Origin: Gloeocapsopsis dulcis
Lineage (GTDB): Bacteria > Cyanobacteriota > Cyanobacteriia > Cyanobacteriales > Chroococcidiopsidaceae
NCBI RefSeq assembly: GCF_032163395.1
Contig: NZ_CP119968.1
Span: 3,250,001-3,314,000 of the forward strand
Length of the DNA: 64,000 nucleotides
Direction: 5' to 3'
Part shown: in pieces, positions 1 through 9,300 of the stretch
Position numbering within the stretch: position 1 is the stretch's first letter
How the letters are laid out: every line of letters starts with the position of its first letter
The notes under the pieces: generated by a model
What the model saw: only the letters and a program-made list of their open reading frames with translations
What the model was told of the DNA's origin: nothing
The model's database searches: none
Position numbers and translations under genes: made by a program

Positions 1-845
1 GATAGCAATACTAATGGATATAAAATAATTGCTTGACGAAGTTTTTGATATGCTTGCTTAGCTCCAGTATTACCAGGAATATAACTCAAGCATAAGTGAG
101 CTAAAAACTCATATATATTAGCTAAACTCTGATTCTTCAGAAACTGAAGTTCTGGAGAAGCCAGGCGAAATCCACGCTCGTGAACAATCAAAAGATGTTT
201 CTCCATGACTTCAACTTTAGATGACATAGCTGTAGTAGATTGGCGGTAGATAATTTGATATTTAGGTACGACAGCGAAAGCACATTTAGCAGCTAAACGC
301 AGCCAATAATCCCAATCTTCGCAAGAGCGTAATGTTGGATCGAAGTATCCTACCGATGCGATCGCCTGTTTACGAATCATTACATTAGAGCCACTTGCAA
401 TAAAATTCTTTAACAACAATTGAGGTAGAATGTTACCTTGAAAATAAATCGGCTCACTTTGATGAAAAGATGTACCTGCTTCGTTTAAAAATAACGTCCA
501 ACTATACACCACGTCAGCTTCTGGATGTTGCTGTAAAGCAGCTAACTGCAACTCTAATTTGTCAGAAGTCCACAAATCGTCAGCATCAATAAATGTAATA
601 AATTCTCCTATTGCATTGGCTATTCCACGATTTCTGGCTACAGGTAAGCCACCATTTTCATAGGAAATCACTTTCATCCGTGGTTCGCAGATTTGTGCGA
701 GCAGTTCTAATGTACAGTCGGTTGAACCATCATCAATAACAATCAACTCAAAATGAAAAAAGGTTTGTTTCTGAATTGATTCAATTGTTGCTAATATAGT
801 TTTTTCACCATTGTACACAGGAACAATTATAGATATTTTAGGCAT
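1..845 (-). CDS. Family 2 glycosyltransferase (3' end outside window)
   Basis: The frame is open from an ATG at 845 to the window edge, giving about 281 residues without a stop. The N-terminus (MPKISIIVPVYNGEKT) is the nucleotide-binding start of GT-A family 2 enzymes. An Asp-rich motif, DADD at residues 87-90, would hold the metal and sugar nucleotide. Such enzymes add single sugars from nucleotide sugars to a growing lipid-linked or surface glycan on the cytoplasmic side of the membrane. The next gene downstream on this strand's upstream side (954-1982) is a relative with the same start and motif layout, 108 bases away and co-oriented, so the two probably belong to one polysaccharide operon. 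Donor and acceptor cannot be read from sequence. Confidence 0.88.
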   Translation of the reverse strand, partial: MPKISIIVPVYNGEKTILATIESIQKQTFFHFELIVIDDGSTDCTLELLAQICEPRMKVISYENGGLPVARNRGIANAIGEFITFIDADDLWTSDKLELQLAALQQHPEADVVYSWTLFLNEAGTSFHQSEPIYFQGNILPQLLLKNFIASGSNVMIRKQAIASVGYFDPTLRSCEDWDYWLRLAAKCAFAVVPKYQIIYRQSTTAMSSKVEVMEKHLLIVHERGFRLASPELQFLKNQSLANIYEFLAHLCLSYIPGNTGAKQAYQKLRQAIILYPLVLL

Positions 846-953
846 AAAATTAGTTTTTTAGAGTTCAGACTTATTCATAATAGTTAAGGATTTGCGTATA
901 AACATAGATGGATACAGAGTCTGCAATATCAAATGGTATTAAAATCATCTAAA

Positions 954-1982
954 CTAAAGACTTGCTTGCTTAATCAAGTAACGCTTCTGGCTAATCTCTG
1001 TCACTTTTAAAGCTATAGCTTCTATTTGGTTATAAAAAACTTGTGGGAGCAGTAAAAGAAAATAAGCAGCTATCCATGTCAGCAGTGTCCGACGTGGCTC
1101 CTCAAGTAAAATACGCCAGTAGGTAGTTACAGAGCGGTTTATTAGCTCTACTGCCATAGAAGGTGTTCGTAGTGTAACTGCTCTACGCGCCAAATAGCGT
1201 AATTGGTAAGCTTTAGCTGGTTTTTCCCACTGAGAAATTAGTTCTGGAGCAAAGGCACGTATCTTTTCAATCACTCTTTGCCAAGACTCAAACTGTTCTA
1301 CCCAATTTGCTGACAGTCCGTGGGAATTAATTCTGTATAATGTCAAAGCTTCTGAAATGCCTTCAAACTGCCAAGAGGTTTGAATTGCAATACGTACCCA
1401 ACACTCAATATCTTCTGAACGTCGGCAGTGAGGATCAAAATAACAACTTTCTACTAGAGCACCTTGCTGCTTAAAAAACTTGATTGCTTCAAACACTTGT
1501 TTTCGGATTACAGGCGCAGAACCATTTCCGATGGGATTACGACAAATAATATACGATGGCGTAATTCCTTGAAGCTTCTTAGGCATTTGATAAATACCTA
1601 TATTCTGCCCTTCTTCATCTATAAAGGCAGAGCAACTGAAGCTAACTCCAACCGAAGGAGAATGATCTAAATGGGTAACGTGTTTTTCTAACTTTTCTGG
1701 AAGCCACAAGTCATCTCCATCTAAAAAAGCAAGATATTCTCCTTGTGCATAACGAATACCAGTATTTCTTGCCCCAGCTAATCCGCGATTTTTTTGATGG
1801 ATAATCTTAATTCTAGAATCTGTAAACTGCTGGCAAATTTGTATACTCCGATCCAGAGATTCATCATCAATGATTAGGAGTTCAAAGTCTGAGTAAGTTT
1901 GTGCTAGCACTGAGCTTACTGTAGCAGTAATATACTTTTCAACATTGTAAACTGGAATAATAACTGAGACTTTCGGCGGCAT
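954..1982 (-). CDS. Family 2 glycosyltransferase
   Basis: A 342-residue GT-A glycosyltransferase starting at an ATG. It has the MPPKVSVIIPVYN start, the IIDDES loop near residue 40 and the DGDD motif at 88-91 that binds metal and nucleotide sugar. A hydrophobic stretch near residues 300-320 may anchor the protein at the membrane. It resembles its neighbour at 1-845, so the two probably act in sequence on one repeat unit. The STAS-sugar transferase at 2042-3037, which would start the glycan, lies just upstream with only 59 bases between. The sugar added cannot be predicted. Confidence 0.9.
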   Translation of the reverse strand: MPPKVSVIIPVYNVEKYITATVSSVLAQTYSDFELLIIDDESLDRSIQICQQFTDSRIKIIHQKNRGLAGARNTGIRYAQGEYLAFLDGDDLWLPEKLEKHVTHLDHSPSVGVSFSCSAFIDEEGQNIGIYQMPKKLQGITPSYIICRNPIGNGSAPVIRKQVFEAIKFFKQQGALVESCYFDPHCRRSEDIECWVRIAIQTSWQFEGISEALTLYRINSHGLSANWVEQFESWQRVIEKIRAFAPELISQWEKPAKAYQLRYLARRAVTLRTPSMAVELINRSVTTYWRILLEEPRRTLLTWIAAYFLLLLPQVFYNQIEAIALKVTEISQKRYLIKQASL

Positions 1983-2041
1983 AAAGATTGCTGAGGTGGT
2001 AATGTTTCATAGTTTGCGCGATCGCGTAAAGAAGTATTGCC

Positions 2042-3037
2042 TTATAGCGCGTTGCTTTTCTCTTGAAGAACAATCAATATTGTCTTGATAATTAGCTTAA
2101 TATCGTATGGAATACTCCAATTTCTTTGATAATCTAAATCTAGTTCTAATACCTTATTAAAATCACAAATTTCTGAACGACCATTGGTTTGCCATTGACC
2201 AGTAATACCTGGTTTAACGTTAAGCCGCTGCCACATCTGCAGAATATACTGCTCAACTTCGTCACAGGTAGGAGGTCGAGTTCCTACTAAACTCATATCT
2301 CCTTTAAGAACATTCCAAAACTGAGGTAGCTCATCTAAGCTTGTTCGCCTCAAAAAAGAACCAAATTGCGTAATCCGTGGATCGCTTTTACTTTTAAAGA
2401 ATGGTCCTTTTACTTGATTATCAACTTGCTCCTTCAATGCTTCAGCATTGACAACCATCGAACGAAATTTCCATATCCGAAAGCGTTTTCCTAGCAAACC
2501 ACAGCGTATTTGACTAAAAAAAACTGGACCAGGACTATCGAGTTTAATTGCAATAGCAATAGGTATAAATAGAAGTGATGTCAGTCCTAAACCGATTAAT
2601 GATCCTATAATATCTATGGCTCTTTTAATTCTAGAATTAACTGATAAATGCACTTTTGCATGCTGATTGTTTATTTTCTCATTATTGATTAAAGAAATAG
2701 CATCCGTCTCATCAAAAATCAATAATGGTTCAATTCCAGCATTAACTAATACTCCTTTAATACGCGAACTAATACTCCAAACTATTACATTAACACCTTG
2801 TTTTTCAGTTTTCTTTAAAAACTGAATCAGTACTCCTATACCGCTACTATCAATAAAGGTAGTCTGGCTAAAATCAAGAATTATGCATTCTGGCTTTTGT
2901 AGTAAAAGGTATTGTGAAGTTTCTTCTAAATCTAGAGATTCAACCAAATTCAAGTTAATAGGTAGTTGAATTAAAGGAACTTTATTTAAAACTGTGATCT
3001 TTAAATTTTTACTTGCACAAGGCATTTCTAAAACCAT
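2042..3037 (-). CDS. STAS domain fused to polyprenyl-phosphate sugar-phosphate transferase
   Basis: A 331-residue protein with two parts. Residues about 12-115 look like a STAS (anti-sigma-factor antagonist) domain: ILDFSQTTFIDSSGIGVL carries the D-S-S-G turn whose serine (64/65) is phosphorylated in SpoIIAA/RsbV proteins. Residues about 135-331 are a bacterial sugar transferase (WcaJ/ExoY/PglC type). That part has an RIKRAIDI start, a membrane segment at 140-166, KFRSM at 190-194, the catalytic-type Asp-Glu pair at 235-236 and GTRP at 252-255. Family members transfer a sugar phosphate to undecaprenyl phosphate, the first committed step of exopolysaccharide or O-unit assembly. The ATG at 3037 has a good ribosome site (AAGGGAG). 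The fusion suggests that priming is controlled by serine phosphorylation or a STAS partner; this is inference. Confidence 0.88.
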   Translation of the reverse strand: MVLEMPCASKNLKITVLNKVPLIQLPINLNLVESLDLEETSQYLLLQKPECIILDFSQTTFIDSSGIGVLIQFLKKTEKQGVNVIVWSISSRIKGVLVNAGIEPLLIFDETDAISLINNEKINNQHAKVHLSVNSRIKRAIDIIGSLIGLGLTSLLFIPIAIAIKLDSPGPVFFSQIRCGLLGKRFRIWKFRSMVVNAEALKEQVDNQVKGPFFKSKSDPRITQFGSFLRRTSLDELPQFWNVLKGDMSLVGTRPPTCDEVEQYILQMWQRLNVKPGITGQWQTNGRSEICDFNKVLELDLDYQRNWSIPYDIKLIIKTILIVLQEKSNAL

Positions 3038-3111
3038 ATAAGCTCCCTTGAATACTGAGAAATAATATTAATCAACTACTTCTTAGAAAAATGAAAATAT
3101 ACTATTTTCTA

Positions 3112-3576
3112 TTATTTAAAGCGGTTATGTAGCTGCTGACAAACACTTGTAGCCGAAATGAGCGTTGTAGGAACTAGTCGTGGCAAAGCTAAAAATCTTA
3201 CTAAATCACCTGGAGACCAAGCAATAGGAACATCTAATTGAGCAAGAGCTTCTGCTAGTTCAACTTGATGATTATCAATGTGTTCTTTATACTTTTGGCT
3301 CCGAGGTACTAAGATATAAGGCTTAGCAGTAGCTGCTAAGAGAAGAATAGTACCTTCTCCACAATGTCCTATAACTATGCGGGCTTGTTTAATGACTGAA
3401 TGAAACTGTTCTGGTGGAAGTACAGAATAAGAGTTAACTCCAGTAGGAATATTAGTAGAGCTACCGTATTGAACTACAACTTCTTCAGCAATAAAGCCAC
3501 GCTTAATTAAGACTTGAATCCATGTCATTAGTCGATTAAAGGGGAACTGTTCAGTACCAACAGTAACGAAAATCAT
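3112..3576 (-). CDS. Alg13/PssE-like glycosyltransferase subunit (donor-binding half)
   Basis: A 154-residue protein resembling the C-terminal half of GT family 28 enzymes. It has MIFVTVGTEQFPFNRL at the start, VIGHCGEGTILL around residues 85-95 and the PRSQKYKEHIDNHQ nucleotide-sugar segment near 100-115. In Alg13 and PssE this half binds the donor and works only with an Alg14/PssD partner, which is encoded immediately upstream. I chose the ATG at 3576 because family members begin exactly at this MIFVTVG. An in-frame TTG at 3606 would add ten residues and make the gene overlap its partner by 4 bases. The likely product is the second sugar on the lipid carrier after the STAS-transferase encoded next. 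Confidence 0.85.
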   Translation of the reverse strand: MIFVTVGTEQFPFNRLMTWIQVLIKRGFIAEEVVVQYGSSTNIPTGVNSYSVLPPEQFHSVIKQARIVIGHCGEGTILLLAATAKPYILVPRSQKYKEHIDNHQVELAEALAQLDVPIAWSPGDLVRFLALPRLVPTTLISATSVCQQLHNRFK

Positions 3577-3602
3577 AGTAGATGTTAAAGGGGGAAATTT
3601 AC

Positions 3603-4046
3603 TCAAGAATCAATTATTTTCGCTCTTGGGTAACGTGCTTGTAGTTGCGGCCAATGTACATATAAAGTATCTAGAAATGGTAAAGCTAGCCTGGCAGACA
3701 AGCTTAACTGCTTTACGCGTGTAATAGACTCGATAAAAATTGTTTGACGACCTAACAGCTTTGCCAAAATTAAAAAAGGTACTGCTACTCCTGCACCTGT
3801 AGAAATAACTAAATGCGGTGTCTCTTGGGAAAGAATTTGCCAAGCTAAGAAGAAGTTACGTACCAAATTTACGAGATTGCGATTTGTAGGGCTCCAAGCC
3901 CAATACACTCTTTCTGTATCTAAAGTTGTTTTGGTATTCTCACTATAAAAAGTAACCCAGATACGCTGGTGGTTTCTCCAAAAAGGATGTAAGCTTTGCA
4001 TTGCCTGAAAATGCCCTCCAGTAGAGCAAACGAGTATAACTTTCAT
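3603..4046 (-). CDS. Alg14/PssD-like glycosyltransferase subunit (membrane/acceptor half)
   Basis: A 147-residue protein with the Alg14/PssD signature: MKVILVCSTGGHFQAM at the start and LVISTGAGVAVPFLILAKLLG near residues 80-105. In eukaryotes and in rhizobial and streptococcal polysaccharide loci this protein recruits the catalytic Alg13/PssE partner to the membrane and helps bind the acceptor. It ends 26 bases before the ATG of its partner at 3576, so the pair is almost certainly co-transcribed. It appears to be the first gene of the minus-strand polysaccharide operon, because the next 1.5 kb upstream holds no gene. Sugar specificity (GlcNAc or GlcA in known pairs) is not readable. Confidence 0.85.
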   Translation of the reverse strand: MKVILVCSTGGHFQAMQSLHPFWRNHQRIWVTFYSENTKTTLDTERVYWAWSPTNRNLVNLVRNFFLAWQILSQETPHLVISTGAGVAVPFLILAKLLGRQTIFIESITRVKQLSLSARLALPFLDTLYVHWPQLQARYPRAKIIDS

Positions 4047-5532
4047 TGTTTGCTACCCAGACAAGGTGCTTATGAATATAGTATTGAACTACAAAACTGA
4101 ATTTCAGGTGTTGTTATGAGTATGATAGATTCACTACAGCTTACTCAATAAACATTACTTAATTCACATTTATATGTTCTAGTGACAGTAAATAAATGTC
4201 TATACAGAGAAGTTAAGAGGTTTATTTTTTTAACTACTGAACTTAAGGCGTACTTTGTCCTACAAAAAATTAAAATGAATATATTTAAATTACTCTTAAT
4301 ATTCTTTGTGCTGCTCTACTCAGCAGAGTAAGCTCTCTTGAGTTACATTTTTTAAACTAACATCGTAAGCTTGAAGAAGTTTTGTTTTTTGTATAAAGGT
4401 ATTTTTTTGTTATGTATTAAACTTGCTACATACACTTTAGATGTAGGCAATATTTCAAGTTATGCAATTTACTCAGTAGAGTTTTTGGTGAGAAACTGAA
4501 TATATAGGTATTGAATATTTGACCAAAGAACGTACGAAGCAAGTAATCCAAATGACAATAGTAAAATAGTTATCTGGTATACTAAAATTTAAATTTATAC
4601 TTAACTTATGTATCAAACTCTGCAGGTAGACTCTTTTAACAACAAGCTCTTAATTCAATATAGTAAAGTCTTTGAAGTAGCCAACTGCATATCATTCTTA
4701 TATAAGCCATCTATAGTATTATTATCAAGTTATAATAATACTATAGATTTTGTGAGTATCAGCTCTTTATTACTCTAAGTCAGAAATATTAATGACTTAA
4801 TTAATCTTTATTAACTCTCTAGAAAAGTTTTCTAGATAACATACTTAGAAAAGCAGTACAACTTAATGTAGTACTTATCGACTTTCCTCAAGAACTAGTT
4901 TGGTGAAAAACAATCTATGGAATCTCTAATCCAAGTATCTACATTGCTAAGCAGGATTCTTTTAGGACTTTTCTATCATAAATTCTTGCTTAATAATCTG
5001 ATTCAAACATAGTGTGTTTCTGTTTACTGCGTACAACGTACTGTGATTTAGATCACTGACATTAGGTACCAATTAACTTAGGAGTTAGTGTAGTGGTGAG
5101 TGAGCTAAGAGTAGTAATCGTAGGATTATATAAACGTATTCCTTTAAGTTTTTCTTTCCATTTTAGTAAGGTAAAATTGGTGACTTAGCTGAAGTTATCG
5201 GTAAGCTTCAGCTATTGTAGGGATGTAATATATTAGCTTGAGAAGGATGGATTCTATAGCATCGCTTAGCTGAGTACCATATTTTGTGGATCTGATAGAT
5301 GTAAGAAGTAGGGCTGTAGTAAAACTATTTTCTTCTAAACCTCCTAAAACCTATGAAACCACTACCTTTAAAAATAATTGAATTCTCACCTGGGAAGATA
5401 TTGGTAATATCTTATTACTGCACTTCAATCAGTCAGTATCTTCAACATTAGACTACCACTGTAGAAAAGCTATGGATGTACAGTAAATTAGTTAGCTTTC
5501 ATGGATAACTGCTAGCCATTTACATCAAAGCT
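4047..5532. other. Gene-free AT-rich interval, 1.5 kb
   Basis: No open frame of gene length is present on either strand and stops are dense in all frames. I see no tRNA-like, CRISPR or transposon ends. The interval lies between the 5' end of the minus-strand polysaccharide operon and the 3' end of the gene at 5533. It must hold that operon's promoter; otherwise it looks like decayed DNA. Confidence 0.6.
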
Positions 5533-5922
5533 TTACTCTCTAGAATAGGTTTGTAATCCTAACAAGACTAAATGAGTCAGCATTTCTATCTGCGATCGCT
5601 GGCTTGATGCTGCAAGCTGATCTACTTGCTCAATAGGTATCTGTTGTTGTAGTAATGCCAAAGACTGCTCTAATTCTTGAGCTAACGTGCGGTTGCTACT
5701 ACGAGCATTTTCTCGCACTTGTTGACCGATGGGTGATAAAAGCAGAAAGCTTAACAAGCTAGAGATAAAGCCAGAGCGAGAATTGCGTTCGCGCTGGGCT
5801 TGGATCTGAATAGCTCTTAGCAATTCTTCTGACATATAAAAGGTTGGACGGCTTGTTGCATCGGGATTGTGTCGCCCGTAACCATTAGTTCTAGCTTTAT
5901 CTTCTGAGTGTGAATGATACAT
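5533..5922 (-). CDS. Small ribbon-helix-helix-like protein, function unknown
   Basis: A 129-residue protein from the ATG at 5922; an in-frame GTG at 5943 would add seven residues. The centre, RPTFYMSEELLRAIQIQAQ followed by SRSGFISSLL, has the strand-helix-helix spacing of CopG/Arc DNA-binding proteins. The C-terminal half is Gln- and Leu-rich helix (LAQELEQSLALLQQQ). It could be a repressor, perhaps for the neighbouring polysaccharide genes or for itself, but no operator was recognised and no toxin partner lies next to it. The family assignment rests on pattern only. Confidence 0.6.
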   Translation of the reverse strand: MYHSHSEDKARTNGYGRHNPDATSRPTFYMSEELLRAIQIQAQRERNSRSGFISSLLSFLLLSPIGQQVRENARSSNRTLAQELEQSLALLQQQIPIEQVDQLAASSQRSQIEMLTHLVLLGLQTYSRE

Positions 5923-5943
5923 CGAGCTTTTTTTTGTAAACAC

Positions 5944-6394
5944 TTATCTTTTTTATGTATCAATTTTATAAATATGGCTAGTCAATAAAGTTCTGGAAAT
6001 CAAGTTAATAAGCTCTGCTCATCAGATATAAAAATCCTCAAATTCAGAATAAAACTAAAAGTTATGGTTAATTAATTGAATATTTTTTCATTAATCAGAC
6101 TTATAAACTCTGTAAAATAGGAGTTTTTTTATGAACTTTAACTTAATAATAGATTAAGTATTTTCAAATGAACGGTTTTATTCTATTATTGTTTACTAAA
6201 GTACGATTTAAGGTTGTGATTGTGCTTCATTATTGAGTCTTAATATTATGTTAACAAAGCAAAGGAATTTCCTAATTATAAATAATCTAATTCCTGCAGG
6301 ACTCTAAATTTACTGGGCTAAAGAATTTAGGGGATTTGGGTAGAAGCTTTGTTTTTGAGTATGGCAGCTAATTTTAAGTAGGTAGAGGTAAAAG
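5944..6394. other. Intergenic region upstream of the STAND gene
   Basis: About 450 bases of very AT-rich DNA between two divergently transcribed genes (minus-strand gene at 5533, plus-strand STAND gene at 6395). It must carry both promoters. I could not pick a convincing -35/-10 pair or a dyad operator by eye. GTAGAGGTAAAAG just before 6395 is a plausible ribosome site. Confidence 0.4.
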
Positions 6395-9300
6395 ATGAAC
6401 TATTCAGAATCTGACTTGGACTTAGGTAATAAAGAAGAATTTAAAGCTGCAGATAATGCTGTTTTTGCTACACAAGGAAGTTATTTAACAGACATACAAA
6501 AAATTATTCTTAAGGGCGCGTGGTTAGGTTATACCTATGAAGAAATTGCTGACAAAGAAGGATACAGCGATAATTACTTAAAACGAGACGTCGGACCTAG
6601 ATTATGGAAAATACTTTCGGATGCTTTAGGAGAAAAAGTTAGTAAAAAGAACTTTCGTACTGCATTGCAACGAAAACTAGAAGAAGTAAGATCATCACCA
6701 CCTCAAGAAAAAAAAATTACAGGTACTCAGCGAGATTGGGGAGAAGCAGCAGATGTGACAATGTTCTATGGTCGTGTCCAAGAGATATCTGCATTAGAAC
6801 AGTGGGTTGTCAGCGATCGCTGTCGTGTAGTCACCATTTTGGGTAGGGGAGGTATTGGCAAAACAGCCTTGTCGGTTAAATTAGCCCAGCAGGTACAAGA
6901 TAATTTTGAGTATGTTATTTGGCGATCCCTACACCATGCTCCGCCGATTAAAGATATCTTGGCAGAACTAATCTATTTTCTTTCGCAAAATAAAGAAACT
7001 GATTTGCCAGAAAATATTAGTTTACGTGTTCTACGACTACTGGATTACTTACGCAAACATCGCTGTCTGCTTGTGCTTGATGGTTTTGATACTGTTCTAC
7101 ATAACAGTAATAATAAAGAATTTCACCGAGAATACGAAGGTTACTTGCAGTTGGTTGGGTGTATAGGAGAAACATTGCATCAAAGTTGTTTGCTATTAAC
7201 TAGTCGAGAGAAGCCCAGAGATTTCTTCCTAAAAGAAGGCACACAACGCTTAAAAACATTACAGTTAGGTGGCTTAAATCTAGAAGAAGGAGAGCAAATT
7301 ATTAAATCTAGCCAATTGCATGGAACGGAGGCAAGCTTTGAAAAAATTATGAAAATTTATGGAGGTAATCCTCTGCTATTAAAGATGGTTGCCCCCATCA
7401 TTCAAGATGTTTTTGATGGTAATGTTACAGATTTCGTAAATTCAGGCAAAACAGTCTTTAGCAATATTAAAAATCTATTCGACCAAGATTTTGAGCGTCT
7501 ATCACGGATGGAGCAAGATATTATGTACTGGTTGGCAATCAACCGCGAACCAGTTTCATTACGGGAACTCAGCGAAGATCTTCTCCAAGAAGTACACCCC
7601 CTAGAATTAGCCGAAGCTCTAGAATCCCTGCGACAACGTGCGCTGCTTGAAAAAGCTTCAGGGCTATTTACGCAGCAACCCGCGTTCGCCGAGTATACAA
7701 CTGATCGTTTTATCAAGCAAATATGCTTTGAGTTGAACACACAACAATTAGTACTTTTTAGGAGCCACGCTTTAGTAAAAGCTCAGGGCAAAGAGTATCT
7801 TAGAAATGCTCAAACTCGCTACATTCTGCAACCTATAATTAATCAGCTTTTTGCTGATAGCGGAAGCCGCAAGAGTATTACTAATCACCTCCACAAAATT
7901 ATTAAAAACTTGCAAGAGCGATCGCCGCTACAACCAGGTTATACCAGTGGCAATATTCTTAATCTTCTCTGCCATATGCAAGTTAACCTAAACGGATATG
8001 ACTTGTCTCACTTAAAAATATGGCAAGCCTGTCTTGACGTCAATTTACATCAGGTGAACTTAGCGTACTCGGATTTAGATAAATCGGTCTTCTTGGCAAA
8101 TTTTGGTAGTATCCTAGCAATCGAATTTAGTTCTAATGGACAATTTTTGACTGCGGTTGACACGAGTGGTGCAACATATATCTGGCACGTTCCTGAAATG
8201 AAGCTACGACACTTGAGTAAGGGATACAATACATGGTTGCGCGTCGCTACTTTAAGTCCAGATGGGCAGACGCTTGTTTGTGCGAGCGATCGCACGGTGA
8301 AGCTAGGCGATGTGAGTACAGGTCAATGTCTTAAATCCTTGCGTGGACATATTAATTCAGTCTGTGCAGTCGCGGTTAGTCCTGATAGTCAAGTACTTGC
8401 GAGTGCAAGTTATGACGGCATCGTTAAATTATGGTTTGCGGATACTGGAGAATCTTTAGCTACACTGCACGGAGACACTGACCATATAACATCATTAGCA
8501 TTTAGTCCTAACGGTGAACTTCTAATTAGTGGTAGCAGCACCGGAACAATTGAGTTGTGGTCCGTTAGCTCACAAAAACGGCTCACAACCTTACAACAGC
8601 ATACCAGCGAAATTCAATCGGTGGCGTTTAGTCCCGACGGTCAAACTCTTGCAAGTAGTAGTAGCGATCACACGATTAAATTATGGTCGGTAAGTACGTG
8701 TGAATGTCTAAAGACACTACAAAACCATACCAGCGAAATTCAATCGGTGGCGTTTAGTCCCGACGGTCAAACTCTTGCAAGTAGTAGCGATCGCACGATT
8801 AAATTATGGTCGGTAAGTACGGGTGAATGTGTCACAACATTTAAAGGACACACTGGTCAAGTACGCACAGTCACCTTTAATCCTGACGGTCAAACCCTTG
8901 CAAGTAGTAGTAATGACCAAATTATCAAAATATGGAAGGTTAGCACTGGTCAATGCATTAGAACTTTACGCGCCTATACAAATTGGGCTGCATCCCTTGC
9001 TTTTAGTTCTGATGGGCTAATGGCAAGTGGTAGCAATGATACAACTATCAGATTGTGGAACCCTGAAAATGGAGAAAATATCAGGAGCTTGCAAGGTCAT
9101 ACTAGCCGAGTACAGTCGGTTACTTTCAGTCCAGATAATCTAACTTTAGTGAGTGCTAGTAACGATCAAACACTAAAACTATGGTCAGTTAGTACAGGTG
9201 AATGTTTAATAACCTTACACGGACACCAAGATCAAGTCCGTTCTGTAGCGTTTCATCCCGATGGTTCAACAATTATTAGTGGTAGTGACGACCGCACCGT

